Positions 26,345 through 34,571 of a stretch of 64,000 nt of DNA are shown piece by piece. Under the pieces are notes generated by a model. The model saw nothing but the letters and a program-made list of their open reading frames with translations. It was not told the DNA's origin and searched no databases. The stretch spans positions 708,064 to 772,063 of the forward strand of contig JALQCY010000001.1 of the NCBI GenBank assembly GCA_023241745.1, read 5' to 3'. The translations under genes were made by a program, and so were the position numbers. The number at the start of each line of letters is the position of its first letter. Within the stretch, counting starts at the first letter, position 1. Origin of the DNA: Isoptericola peretonis (GTDB lineage: Bacteria; Actinomycetota; Actinomycetes; Actinomycetales; Cellulomonadaceae).

Positions 26345-26854
26345 ATGACCACCACGACGAGCAGCACCTCCGTCGCCCCCACCAGCGCCCCGACGCACGC
26401 CCCGACCGCCCGCATGGCCAACCCGGCCGGCCTCCTGCCCGGCGCGCGCGACCACCTGGTGGCGCTGGGTCAGGCGGTCCGCGGGCAGGGCGTGGACGAC
26501 GAGACCCTGGAGCTGACCCACCTGCGGGCCAGCCAGGTCAACGGCTGCGCCTGGTGCCTGGACTTCGGGCTCCGCAGTGCACGGAAGGCCGGGATGAGCG
26601 ACGAGCGGATCGTCCTCGTGGCCGGCTGGCGCGAGGCGCCCTGCTACACCAGGGCCGAGCGGGCGGCGCTCGCCCTCGCCGAGTCGATGACCCGGCTCGC
26701 GGACCGCGCGGACGCCGTGCCCGACGACGTCTGGGCCGAGGCCGCCCGGCACTACGACGAGCAGGCGCTGGCGGCGCTCGTGCTGTGGATCGCCACGACC
26801 AACCTGTACAACCGGCTGAACGTCACCACACGGCAGGTCGCCGGCACCTGGTGA
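26345..26854 (+). CDS. AhpD-like carboxymuconolactone decarboxylase-family protein
   Basis: 169 aa. Thr/Ser/Pro-rich first ~25 residues, then the CMD fold with the redox motif NGCAWCLDFG (CxxC) typical of AhpD-type alkylhydroperoxidases, and the following helix ERAALALAESMTRL. C-terminal ALAALVLWIATTNLYNRLNV is the signature end of this subgroup. Probably a small peroxidase/oxidoreductase; single gene. An inner Met at residue 24 could be the real start, since the N-terminus is low-complexity, but AGGCCCGCCACG before 26345 is equally weak. Confidence 0.8.
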   Translation: MTTTTSSTSVAPTSAPTHAPTARMANPAGLLPGARDHLVALGQAVRGQGVDDETLELTHLRASQVNGCAWCLDFGLRSARKAGMSDERIVLVAGWREAPCYTRAERAALALAESMTRLADRADAVPDDVWAEAARHYDEQALAALVLWIATTNLYNRLNVTTRQVAGTW

Positions 26855-26879
26855 CCCGGTCGGGTCGGCCCGGGAGGGG

Positions 26880-27584
26880 TCAGACTCCCGCCTCCCGGGA
26901 GAAGCCCTCGATGTGCGCCTTCACCGCCGCGGAGGCGGCGTCGGCGTCCCCCGCGGCGACGGCGTCGAGCACGGCGCGGTGCTCGGCGCGCAGGCGGGCG
27001 GCGGTGCGCGGCCACGACGGCAGCCGTTCGATCCCGACGGCCACGTAGCCGCCGATCGCGCCGCGCAGGCCGGTCATCACTGCCTCGACCAGCACGTTGC
27101 CGGCGAGCCGCACGAACTCGAGGTGGAACGCCTGGTCGAGGTCGAGGAACTCGGCCGCAGGGACGTCGTCGTCCTCCATCCGCGCCAGCAGGCGCCGGGC
27201 CTCCTCGAGGTGCGGGGCCGTGCCCGGCGCGCGGTCGGCCACCCGCCCGGCCGCCTGCGCCACGGCCCACGACTCGAGCAGCACGCGGGTGGCGACGACG
27301 TCCCGGACCGGCAGCGTGCCCGTCGCCACGTGCAGGCGGACGGCGGCGCCCAGGCCCGCGGCGGGGCGGTCGATGACGACCGCCCCGGCGGTGGGCCCGG
27401 AGCCCACTCCGGGGCGCACGATGCCGAGCGCGTCGAGGACCCGGATCGCCTCGCGCACCGAGGGGCGGGAGACGCCGAGGTCCTCCGCGAGCTGCCGTTC
27501 GCCGGGCAGCCGTTCGCCGAGGCCCCACCGGCCGGCGGCGATGCCCTCCTCGAGGTGGGCGAGGACACGTTCGTGGGTGCGCAC
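26880..27584 (-). CDS. lutR: GntR/FadR-family regulator, probable lactate-operon repressor
   Basis: 234 aa. N-terminal GntR winged helix (GERLPGERQLAEDLGVSRPSVREAIRVLDALGIV) and C-terminal all-helical FCD domain with metal-binding residues (DLDQAFHLEFVRLAGN, RAEHRAVLDAV). Divergent from lutABC, with the palindrome GTGGTCAGACCAC between, so it should control lactate use, as LutR/LldR do. The GTG start at 27584 was chosen because it begins PVRTHERVLAHLE at the family N-terminus and follows a TACGCT -10 box by 6 nt (leaderless). Confidence 0.82.
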   Translation of the reverse strand: MRTHERVLAHLEEGIAAGRWGLGERLPGERQLAEDLGVSRPSVREAIRVLDALGIVRPGVGSGPTAGAVVIDRPAAGLGAAVRLHVATGTLPVRDVVATRVLLESWAVAQAAGRVADRAPGTAPHLEEARRLLARMEDDDVPAAEFLDLDQAFHLEFVRLAGNVLVEAVMTGLRGAIGGYVAVGIERLPSWPRTAARLRAEHRAVLDAVAAGDADAASAAVKAHIEGFSREAGV

Positions 27585-27590
27585 GGGCTC

Positions 27591-27596
27591 AGCGTA
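27591..27596 (-). promoter_or_regulatory. Probable -10 box of lutR (leaderless)
   Basis: TACGCT on the minus strand, 6 nt before the GTG at 27584, with no Shine-Dalgarno. Confidence 0.45.
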
Positions 27597-27612
27597 GCGA
27601 CCCGAGGGCGAA

Positions 27613-27625
27613 GTGGTCAGACCAC
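27613..27625. promoter_or_regulatory. FadR/LldR-type operator between lutR and lutA
   Basis: Perfect palindrome GTGGTC-A-GACCAC. The TGGTC-N-GACCA form is the classic half-site pair of FadR-subfamily GntR regulators, including lactate regulators. Confidence 0.7.
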
Positions 27626-27755
27626 ATCCGCTACAGTGGCCGCTCGGCGCCCACCGGCGTGGCGCCCGCGACCCGCCCGGGTCATGCTGGACCGAGCCGA
27701 CGCGCAGCCGCACCGCAGCACCGCGCGCCGGCACCGAACGAGTACGAGGAGTCGT

Positions 27756-28571
27756 ATGCGCATCGCCCTCGCCGCCACGTGTCTCGCCGACACCCTGTTC
27801 CCCGGAGCCCCGCGCGCCACCGTGCGGCTGCTCGAGCGGCTCGGCCACGAGGTGGTCTTCCCCACCGACCAGGCGTGCTGCGGGCAGATGCACGTCAACA
27901 CCGGCTACTACCGCGAGGCCGTCCCCGTGATCCGCAACCACGTGGAGACGTTCGCCCCGGTGGCGGACGGCGAGTGGGACGCCGTCGTCATGCCGTCCGG
28001 GTCGTGCACCGGCTCGGTGCGTCACCAGCAGGCGATGGTCTGCCGCCGCGCCGGCCTCGACGACCTGGCCGCCACGGCCGAGGCCGTGTCCGCCAAGACG
28101 TACGAGCTGTCCGAGCTGCTCGTCGACGTGCTCGGGCTCACCGACGTCGGCGCCTGGTTCCCGCACCGCGTGACCTACCACCCCACGTGCCACTCGCTGC
28201 GCATGCTGCACGTGGGCGACAAGCCGCTGCGCCTGCTGCGCGCCGTCGAAAGCATCGACCTGGTCGAGCTGCCCGCCGCGGACTCGTGCTGCGGGTTCGG
28301 CGGCACGTTCGCGCTGAAGAACGCCGACACGTCCGCGGCGATGCTCGAGGACAAGACCGCGAACGTGCGCGGCACGGGCGCCCCGGTGCTGACCGCAGGA
28401 GACATGTCGTGCCTCATGCACATCGGCGGCGGCCTCTCCCGGCAGGGCACCGGGGTCCGCACGCTGCACCTGGCGGAGGTGCTCGCCTCGACGCGGGAGG
28501 AGCCGACCCCCCTCCCGGAGACGACGTTCAGCCGCCCCGAGCGGCCCGCACGGACGGAGGCCACCCGATGA
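27756..28571 (+). CDS. lutA: L-lactate utilisation protein LutA (Fe-S, CCG domains)
   Basis: Subunit of the LutABC L-lactate-to-pyruvate oxidation complex. 271 aa with two cysteine-rich CCG domains: TDQACCGQMHVN near residue 40 and ADSCCGFGGTFALK near 180, plus PSGSCTGSVRH. These cysteines bind a [4Fe-4S]-type cluster in the family. ATG 27756 follows GAGGAGTCGT. Its stop overlaps the lutB start by 4 nt. The leader from the operator to the start is over 100 nt and shows nothing clear beyond a possible TACAGT -10 near 27632. Confidence 0.92.
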   Translation: MRIALAATCLADTLFPGAPRATVRLLERLGHEVVFPTDQACCGQMHVNTGYYREAVPVIRNHVETFAPVADGEWDAVVMPSGSCTGSVRHQQAMVCRRAGLDDLAATAEAVSAKTYELSELLVDVLGLTDVGAWFPHRVTYHPTCHSLRMLHVGDKPLRLLRAVESIDLVELPAADSCCGFGGTFALKNADTSAAMLEDKTANVRGTGAPVLTAGDMSCLMHIGGGLSRQGTGVRTLHLAEVLASTREEPTPLPETTFSRPERPARTEATR

Positions 28572-30166
28572 GCCGCACGTTCCTCGGCCTGCCGCGCACG
28601 CTGCGCCGCCCCGACGACGCGGACGCCCGGCACGGCACGCCCGACGAGCCGTTCGGGCCGGTCCCCCACCCGCAGGAGCCGCTGCGCTGGGGCGACGACT
28701 TCCCCGCCGCCGCGAAGCAGACGCTCAAGAACGACCAGCTGCGCCGCAACCTCGGCCACGCCACGCAGGTCATCCGCACCAAGCGGGCCGCCGTCGTCGG
28801 CGAGGTGCCCGACTGGGAGGCCCTCCGCGACACCGGCTCGGCCGTGAAGCAGCAGGTCATGGCCCAGCTGCCGGACCTGCTGCAGCAGCTCGAGGAGAAC
28901 GTCGTCGCGCGCGGCGGCGTCGTGCACTGGGCCCGCGACGCGGCGGAGGCCAACCGGATCGTCGCCGACATCGCGAAGGTCAAGGGCGCCGACGAGGTCG
29001 TCAAGGTCAAGTCGATGGCCACGCAGGAGATCGGGCTCAACGAGGCGCTCGCCGACGAGGGCATCGCCGCTATCGAGACCGACCTGGCCGAGCTGATCGT
29101 GCAGCTCGCCGACGACATGCCCTCGCACATCCTGGTCCCCGCGATCCACCGCAACCGGTCGGAGATCCGCGACATCTTCCTCGCCCGCATGGGCGACGCC
29201 CCGCCCGACCTGTCCGACGTGCCGCGCGAGCTCGCGATGGCGGCCCGCGCGCACCTGCGCCGCAAGTTCCTGTCCGCGAAGGTGGCCGTGAGCGGCGCGA
29301 ACTTCGCCGTGGCGGACACGGGCACGCTCGCCGTCGTCGAGTCGGAGGGCAACGGGCGCATGTGCCTCACGCTGCCCGAGACGCTCGTGACGGTGATGGG
29401 CATCGAGAAGCTCGTGCCGACCTTCGACGACCTCGAGGTGTTCCTGCAGCTGCTCCCCCGCTCGTCCACGGGCGAGCGGATGAACCCGTACACGTCCCTG
29501 TGGACCGGCGTCACGCCCGGCGACGGGCCGCAGGAGTTCCATCTGGTGCTGCTCGACAACGGCCGCACCGACGTGCTCGCCGACGAGGTCGGCCGGGCGG
29601 CGCTGCACTGCATCCGCTGCTCCGCGTGCCTCAACGTGTGCCCCGTCTACGAGCGGGTGGGCGGCCACGCCTACGGCTCCGTCTATCCCGGCCCGATCGG
29701 CGCCATCCTCACCCCGCAGCTCACGGCGTCGACCGGTGGCGTGTCCGGCCACCACGACCCGAACGCGTCGCTCCCGTACGCCTCCACGCTGTGCGGCGCC
29801 TGCTACGAGGTCTGCCCCGTGAAGATCGACATCCCGTCGATCCTCGTCGACCTGCGCGCCCGGGAGGTGGACGCCGACCGGTCGTCGCGCGGCGTCGACC
29901 CGTGGAAGACGGCGATGAAGGCCGCGTCGTGGGTCATGGCCGACGGCGACCGGTTCGCCCTCGCCGGCCGTGCCGCCACCCTCGGCAGCGGGCTGGGCGG
30001 TCGGGACCACGCCATCTCCGTGGCGCCGCCGCCCGCGAGCGGCTGGACCCGGTCGCGCGACCTGCCCGCACCTCCGCGCCAGACGTTCCGGCAGTGGTGG
30101 GCGGCCGAGCACACCGCGCCGGTCGAGCAGGCCGGCACCGTCGAGACCGAGGGGGACGACCGATGA
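28568..30166 (+). CDS. lutB: L-lactate utilisation Fe-S protein LutB
   Basis: Iron-sulfur electron carrier of the lactate oxidation complex. 532 aa. N-terminal LUD domain (about 70-300) and two ferredoxin-like cluster motifs: HCIRCSACLNVCPVYERVGG and LCGACYEVCPVKIDIP, plus the family end RQWWAAEH. Coupled to both neighbours by 4-nt overlaps (ATGA). Some 40 residues longer at both termini than Bacillus LutB, as usual in actinobacteria. Confidence 0.93.
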   Translation: MSRTFLGLPRTLRRPDDADARHGTPDEPFGPVPHPQEPLRWGDDFPAAAKQTLKNDQLRRNLGHATQVIRTKRAAVVGEVPDWEALRDTGSAVKQQVMAQLPDLLQQLEENVVARGGVVHWARDAAEANRIVADIAKVKGADEVVKVKSMATQEIGLNEALADEGIAAIETDLAELIVQLADDMPSHILVPAIHRNRSEIRDIFLARMGDAPPDLSDVPRELAMAARAHLRRKFLSAKVAVSGANFAVADTGTLAVVESEGNGRMCLTLPETLVTVMGIEKLVPTFDDLEVFLQLLPRSSTGERMNPYTSLWTGVTPGDGPQEFHLVLLDNGRTDVLADEVGRAALHCIRCSACLNVCPVYERVGGHAYGSVYPGPIGAILTPQLTASTGGVSGHHDPNASLPYASTLCGACYEVCPVKIDIPSILVDLRAREVDADRSSRGVDPWKTAMKAASWVMADGDRFALAGRAATLGSGLGGRDHAISVAPPPASGWTRSRDLPAPPRQTFRQWWAAEHTAPVEQAGTVETEGDDR

Positions 30167-30900
30167 GCGACGCACGCACCGAGGTGCTGGCCCGCGTGCG
30201 CGCGGCGCTGGGGCAGACCGGCTCGGGCACGACGCCGTCGGGCAAGGTCGGCACCGCGCCGCACCCGGAGCCCGTGCCCCGCGCCTACCGCGCCGCCGGG
30301 GAGCACGCCGCCGGGTCCGCCGAGGTGATCGAGCAGCTCGTCGACCGGCTGGTGGACTACAAGGCGCTCGTGCACCAGGTGACCGTCGACGCCCTGCCCG
30401 CCACGATCGCCACCCTCGTCACCGAGCTGTCGGGACCAGCGCGGGGCGTTCCCTCCGCTCACCCTGACAGCTCGGCAGGCGTGCGCGTGGTGGTGCCCGA
30501 CGGTCTCGACGACGGCTGGCTCGCGGCGCTGCCCGCGGGCACGGACGTCGTGCGCGACTCGCGGGAGCGTCCGCTCCCGCCCAGCGAGCTCGACGCCGTG
30601 GCCGCCGTCGTCACGGCCGCGCGGGTGGCGGTCTCCGAGACCGGGACGATCGTGCTGGACGGCGAGCCCGACCAGGGACGACGCGCCGTCTCCCTGGTGC
30701 CCGACGTGCACCTGTGCGTGGTGCGGACCGACCAGGTGGTGCAGACCGTGCCCGAGGCCGTCCGCCTGCTCGGCGCGCACCCGGAGCGCCCGCTCACCTG
30801 GATCTCCGGGCCCAGCGCGACGTCGGACATCGAGCTCGACCGCGTCGAGGGCGTGCACGGCCCCCGCACCCTGCACGTGCTGCTCGTCGCCGGCGTCTGA
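30163..30900 (+). CDS. lutC: L-lactate utilisation protein LutC (LUD domain)
   Basis: 245 aa LUD-domain subunit of the lactate oxidation complex. Recognisable blocks: SETGTIVLDGEPDQGRRAVS and WISGPSATSDIELDRVEGVH with the conserved C-terminal GPRTLHVLLV. Odd: residues about 87-105 (LSGPARGVPSAHPDSSAG) interrupt the segment between the helix ATIATLVTEL and the strand VRVVVPDG; they are encoded by a 54-bp near-perfect palindrome (30422-30475) inserted in frame. The protein remains open and of near-normal length, so it may still work. Confidence 0.9.
   Translation: MSDARTEVLARVRAALGQTGSGTTPSGKVGTAPHPEPVPRAYRAAGEHAAGSAEVIEQLVDRLVDYKALVHQVTVDALPATIATLVTELSGPARGVPSAHPDSSAGVRVVVPDGLDDGWLAALPAGTDVVRDSRERPLPPSELDAVAAVVTAARVAVSETGTIVLDGEPDQGRRAVSLVPDVHLCVVRTDQVVQTVPEAVRLLGAHPERPLTWISGPSATSDIELDRVEGVHGPRTLHVLLVAGV
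30422..30475. repeat. In-frame palindromic element inside lutC
   Basis: Outer arms CCGAGCTGTC-GGG and CCC-TGACAGCTCGG; inner arms AGCGCGGGG and CCCTCCGCT with two mismatches; loop CGTT. The whole 54 bp can fold as one interrupted stem-loop. It encodes about 18 residues that break a conserved part of LutC. Confidence 0.6.
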
Positions 30901-31029
30901 CGTCAGGGCGGGTCGCGCACGGCGTCCACGATGCCCGACCCGAAGAGGGTCCCCGGTATCTCCCTTCGCCCCCGACAGAGTTCACGCCCGTCCCGGCGCG
31001 CGCCGTCGCGTACCGCAGAATGGTGTCCC

Positions 31030-31689
31030 GTGGACGAGAGCGAGCTGCCGGCGGGGGACACGGACTCCGACACCCTCTTCGACGTCCCCGCGGGCGCCCG
31101 GCGCCCTGCGCGCCGGATCGTCCTGCTGACGGGCCCGTCGGGGTCGGGCAAGACGGCGCTCACGCGCCGTCTCGGCCTGCCCGTGATGAACCTGGACGAC
31201 TTCTACCGCGACCTCGACCACCCGGGCATGCCGATGCGCTACGGGATCGTGGACTGGGACGACCCGCGCAGCTGGGACCACGACGGCGCGCTCGACGCGC
31301 TCCGCACCGTGGCGCGCACGGGCCGGGCGGAGGTGCCGGTCTACGACATCCCCACGTCACGCCGCACGGGCGGCGCGGTCCTGGAGGCGGGCGACGCGCC
31401 CGTCGTCGTCGCCGAGGGCATCTTCGCGGCCGAGCTGGTCGCCGCGTGCCGCGCCGAGGGCATCCTCGCCGACGCGATCTGCCTCTCCCAGCCCCGGCTG
31501 GTGACGTTCTGGTTCCGCTTCCTGCGCGACGTGGCGGAGTCGCGCAAGCCCCTGCCCACCCTGGTACGCCGGGGCTGGGGCCTGCTGCGCGCGGAGCCGG
31601 CGCTCGTGCGCCGCTGGGTGGCGCTCGGCTGCCGCACCGCCACGCCCGCGCAGGCCGAACGGGACATCCGCGCGCTCCTCGCCGCCTGA
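31030..31689 (+). CDS. P-loop nucleoside/uridine kinase-like protein
   Basis: 219 aa. Walker A LLTGPSGSGKTALTRRLG near residue 35, DDFYRDLDHPGMP (substrate loop, as in uridine kinases), WDDPRSWDHDGALDAL, YDIPTSRR and VVVAEGIFAAEL. C-terminal Arg-rich lid RDVAESRKPLPTLVRRGW. Substrate unknown; these actinobacterial proteins are usually annotated as ATP-binding or uridine kinase-like. The GTG at 31030 was chosen because the upstream frame to 30931 is Arg/Pro/Ser-rich and not protein-like. Single gene. Confidence 0.72.
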   Translation: MDESELPAGDTDSDTLFDVPAGARRPARRIVLLTGPSGSGKTALTRRLGLPVMNLDDFYRDLDHPGMPMRYGIVDWDDPRSWDHDGALDALRTVARTGRAEVPVYDIPTSRRTGGAVLEAGDAPVVVAEGIFAAELVAACRAEGILADAICLSQPRLVTFWFRFLRDVAESRKPLPTLVRRGWGLLRAEPALVRRWVALGCRTATPAQAERDIRALLAA

Positions 31690-31738
31690 ACGGCGAAAGA
31701 GTTCGGCCCGCGCCGGTGCGGCGCCCTACCGTGGAGGC

Positions 31739-32113
31739 ATGGCAGCGGTGCGGAAGTTCCAGGTCACCTTCGACTGCGCGGACCCCGAGCGGGTCGCCCG
31801 GTTCTGGTGCGAGGCGCTGGGATACGTCATGCCCGACGGCGTGGACTGCGTCGCGCAGGACCCGACCGGCGTGGGGCCGCGCCTCTACTTCCAGCGCGTC
31901 CCCGAGGACAAGGTCGTCAAGAACCGGGTGCACCTCGACGTCCGCGTCGGCACCGGGCTGGTGGGCGACGAGCGGCTCGCCGCCCTGCGGGCCGAGCAGG
32001 CACGCCTCGAACCGCTGGGCGCCGTCTACCTGTACACCCAGTACGCCGACGGTGAGGAGGAGTCCTGCATCACCATGCAGGACGTCGAGGGCAACGAGTT
32101 CTGCCTCGACTGA
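31739..32113 (+). CDS. VOC-superfamily (glyoxalase/bleomycin-resistance-like) protein
   Basis: 124 aa, one VOC module: KFQVTFDCADPERVARFWCEALGY at the start, RLYFQRVPEDKVVKNRVHLDV in the middle and the end MQDVEGNEFCLD with the metal-ligand Glu. The His in RVHLDV is the other typical ligand. Ligand unknown; common in actinobacteria as a single gene. GGAGGC directly precedes ATG 31739. Confidence 0.8.
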   Translation: MAAVRKFQVTFDCADPERVARFWCEALGYVMPDGVDCVAQDPTGVGPRLYFQRVPEDKVVKNRVHLDVRVGTGLVGDERLAALRAEQARLEPLGAVYLYTQYADGEEESCITMQDVEGNEFCLD

Positions 32114-32131
32114 TCCCCACCGGGCGGGACG

Positions 32132-32581
32132 TCAGTCGACGTCCCCCCGCCAGCCCCCGGTCTCGACGCCGCGGGCCTCGATGAACGCCTTGAACCGTTC
32201 GAGGTCGCCCTGCACCTGACGGTCGTCGACCCCGACCGCGCTCCCGACCTTCTCGGCGACACCCTCGGGCTCCCAGTCGAGCTGCACCGTGACCCGGGTC
32301 TGGGCGTCGCCCAGGCGATGGAACGTCACGACACCCGCCTGGTCCGGACCGCTCGTGCTCTTCCACGCGACCCGCTCTTCGGGGTGCTGCTCGGTGATCG
32401 TGGCGTCGAACTCTCGCTCGACTCCACCGACGCGCGTCTTCCAGTGCAGATGGGTGTCGTCCTGCTGCTGGATCGCCTCGACCCCTTCCATGAACTGCGG
32501 AAAGGTCTCGAACTGCGTCCACTGGTCGTACGCCGTGCGGATCGGGACGTCCACGTCGATCGACTTGGTGACGCTGGCCAT
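32132..32581 (-). CDS. SRPBCC-family (polyketide cyclase/dehydrase-like) protein
   Basis: 149 aa START/Bet v1-like lipid-binding fold: SVTKSIDVDVPIRTAYDQWTQ, FPQFMEGVEAIQQ, ATITEQHPEERVAWKS, and VTVQLDWEPEGVAEKVG near the C-terminus. This subgroup is often called cyclase/dehydrase and is associated with stress genes; no enzymatic role is proven. ATG 32581 is preceded by GGAGAGG. The frame is open much further upstream, but that part is antisense to the STAS gene. Confidence 0.8.
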   Translation of the reverse strand: MASVTKSIDVDVPIRTAYDQWTQFETFPQFMEGVEAIQQQDDTHLHWKTRVGGVEREFDATITEQHPEERVAWKSTSGPDQAGVVTFHRLGDAQTRVTVQLDWEPEGVAEKVGSAVGVDDRQVQGDLERFKAFIEARGVETGGWRGDVD

Positions 32582-32753
32582 GACGACTCCTCTCCTCGTA
32601 CTGAGCGCCCACCATGGCGCGCGGCCGGCATGCTCGCACCTGGCCGCGTTGCTGCCTGGACGGGAGACATCACCGCGCCGGCAGGGCGGCGCCCCCACGC
32701 GTGCGGGCGTAGCCTGGAAGTGACTCGAGCGCACGGGTCGCGCCCTCGGCGGC

Positions 32754-33080
32754 ATGGAGGACACGGTGGTGGGCAGGAGTTCCCGCTCGGGCGGTGCGTC
32801 GGTGGACGCGTCCGGGCGATGGGTGCTGTGGGGCGAGATCGACGTCACGGTGGCGTGGGAGGTCCACGAGATCCTCGAGGAGACCGTGGACGGCACGCGC
32901 AAGACCCTCGATCTCGAGCAGGTCACGTTCATCGACTCCTCGGGGCTCAGGCTGATCCTGCTCGCCTGCGGCGGCGCGAGCAGACCCCGGCTGCTCAACG
33001 TCCCGCCGGTCGTGCGCGACGTCCTGGAGATGACCAGCCTGGATTCCTTCGTCGACATGGTCGACGAACCTTCCGCCTGA
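32754..33080 (+). CDS. STAS-domain anti-sigma factor antagonist
   Basis: 108 aa, one STAS domain: GRWVLWGEIDVTVAWEVHEIL, then TLDLEQVTFIDSSGLRLILLACGG, where the Ser in DSSGLR is the usual phosphorylation site. In partner-switching systems such a protein binds an anti-sigma HATPase when unphosphorylated. No kinase or sigma gene is adjacent; a HATPase protein is encoded 25 kb away at 58495, without evidence that they interact. Another candidate start is the ATG at 32754 itself only; upstream codons lack a ribosome site. Confidence 0.8.
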   Translation: MEDTVVGRSSRSGGASVDASGRWVLWGEIDVTVAWEVHEILEETVDGTRKTLDLEQVTFIDSSGLRLILLACGGASRPRLLNVPPVVRDVLEMTSLDSFVDMVDEPSA

Positions 33081-33194
33081 CCGAGGACGCCAAGTGCGGC
33101 CCACGGCAGGGCCACGGCACGTCATGAGAATGTCACACGACGGTCATCCGCCCCACACCATCGGCGCTCACTCTGGGCGCAGGAGGTGGTCCAG

Positions 33195-34403
33195 ATGGCC
33201 GAGCGCGGAGCTCTTCGAGTCCTCTCCCTCTACGAGGGATTCTTCAGCGGTGGCGCCCGCGTGCTGCACTCGTCCGTGGTGGCGGGGCTGCACGCCCAGG
33301 GCCGCCAGCGGCACGCGGTGCTGAGCATCCACGACGAGGTGCGCCGCGAGAACACCGTCCAGCGGATGGTCGACGACCGCCGCTACCGGCAGCTCGCCGC
33401 CGCGGGCGTGCGGGTGTCGTCGCTCGGCCGGTCGACGGGGGTGGCGCACGACCCGGAGGCCCTCACCGACGCGGAGGCCGACGTGGTGGCGCGCGAGCTG
33501 CGTGGTGCGGACGTGGTGCTCTCGCTCAAGGAGCAGCCGCTGCGCCTGCTGGCTCGCCACGACCGGCTGCCCGACCGGCCCGTCGTGGCGTGCCTGCACC
33601 GCTCGGACCCCGAGCACCAGGGGTCGGGGCTCGGACACCTGCTGCGGGCGGCGGACGACGGGCGGCTCGCGGCGGTCGTCTGCTGCGCCGAGTCGACGCG
33701 TGCGGCGTACCAGGCGGCGGGAGTGCCGGCCCATCTGCTGCGCGTCATCCCCAACGGCGTGGACCTCACCCGCTTCCGCCCTGCGCGCCCGGCACGACGG
33801 CTCGCCGTGCGCGGGGCGCACCGGCTGCCCGCCGACGGGCTCGTCGTGACGTATGCGGCGCGGTACGACGCGATGAAGAACCCGCGCCTGTTCGTCGCGG
33901 CCGCGCGCGAGCTGCTCGGGCAGGACACCACCGCCCACGTCGTGATGTGCGGGGCGGGCATGAGCCCGACCAACCCGGAGCTGACGCTGGACCTGGCCCG
34001 GGCGTTCGCCGACCGCCCCGACCTGCTGGGCCGCGTGCACCTGCTGGGCGTGCGGCACGACATGGAGCAGGTGCTCGCCGCCTCGGACGTCGTCGCGCTC
34101 ACCTCGGCGTTCGGCGAGGCGGCGCCCCTGTGCCTCATCGAGGGCGCGATGTGCGGCGCGGTGCCGGTCACGACGCCGGTGGGCGACAGCGCGCGGATCG
34201 TCGACGGCATCGGCCTCGTGACGGGCCTCGACCCGGCGGAGATCGCGGCCGCCTGGCTCGAGGCCGGCGCGCGGCGCGACTCCCTGGCCGGGGCGCTGCT
34301 CGCCGCGCGGCCGCGGTTCAGCCACGTCCGGATGCTCTCGGCGTACGCCGCCACCGTCGAGCGCGCGCACCGCGGGCTGGGGCTCACGCTCGCGCGGGGC
34401 TAG
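33195..34403 (+). CDS. Glycosyltransferase, GT4 family (GT-B fold)
   Basis: 402 aa retaining glycosyltransferase. N-terminal lobe RVLSLYEGFFSGGARVLHSSVVAGLH; the hinge VIPNGVDLTRFRP; donor-binding lobe TYAARYDAMKNPRLFVAAARELL, VHLLGVRHDMEQVLAASDVVALTS and the EX7E motif FGEAAPLCLIEGAMCG. Soluble, no membrane segment. ATG 33195 was chosen over GTG 33186 because GGAGGTGG lies 5 nt ahead of it. Likely adds a sugar to a lipid or polysaccharide precursor; acceptor unknown. Alone in its neighbourhood. Confidence 0.85.
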   Translation: MAERGALRVLSLYEGFFSGGARVLHSSVVAGLHAQGRQRHAVLSIHDEVRRENTVQRMVDDRRYRQLAAAGVRVSSLGRSTGVAHDPEALTDAEADVVARELRGADVVLSLKEQPLRLLARHDRLPDRPVVACLHRSDPEHQGSGLGHLLRAADDGRLAAVVCCAESTRAAYQAAGVPAHLLRVIPNGVDLTRFRPARPARRLAVRGAHRLPADGLVVTYAARYDAMKNPRLFVAAARELLGQDTTAHVVMCGAGMSPTNPELTLDLARAFADRPDLLGRVHLLGVRHDMEQVLAASDVVALTSAFGEAAPLCLIEGAMCGAVPVTTPVGDSARIVDGIGLVTGLDPAEIAAAWLEAGARRDSLAGALLAARPRFSHVRMLSAYAATVERAHRGLGLTLARG

Positions 34404-34571
34404 CCGGCCGACGCCGCTACGCGACGTCGGGGCACGTCCTCGGGGACCCCGTCAGGTGCACCGACAGGCTGGGCCGGCAGCGGCACGATGCTCCACGTCG
34501 TCGCTCCGGGTGACATCCGCTCACGGTAAGGGAGCCGCACCAGGTTCCTCCTGCGCGCCGGCCCCGACCCG

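Noticed and set aside
34404..34571. Intergenic region between the GT4 gene and the LacI gene
   Set aside because: 168 bp inspected; only short GC-rich dyads, no convincing gene, tRNA or riboswitch.
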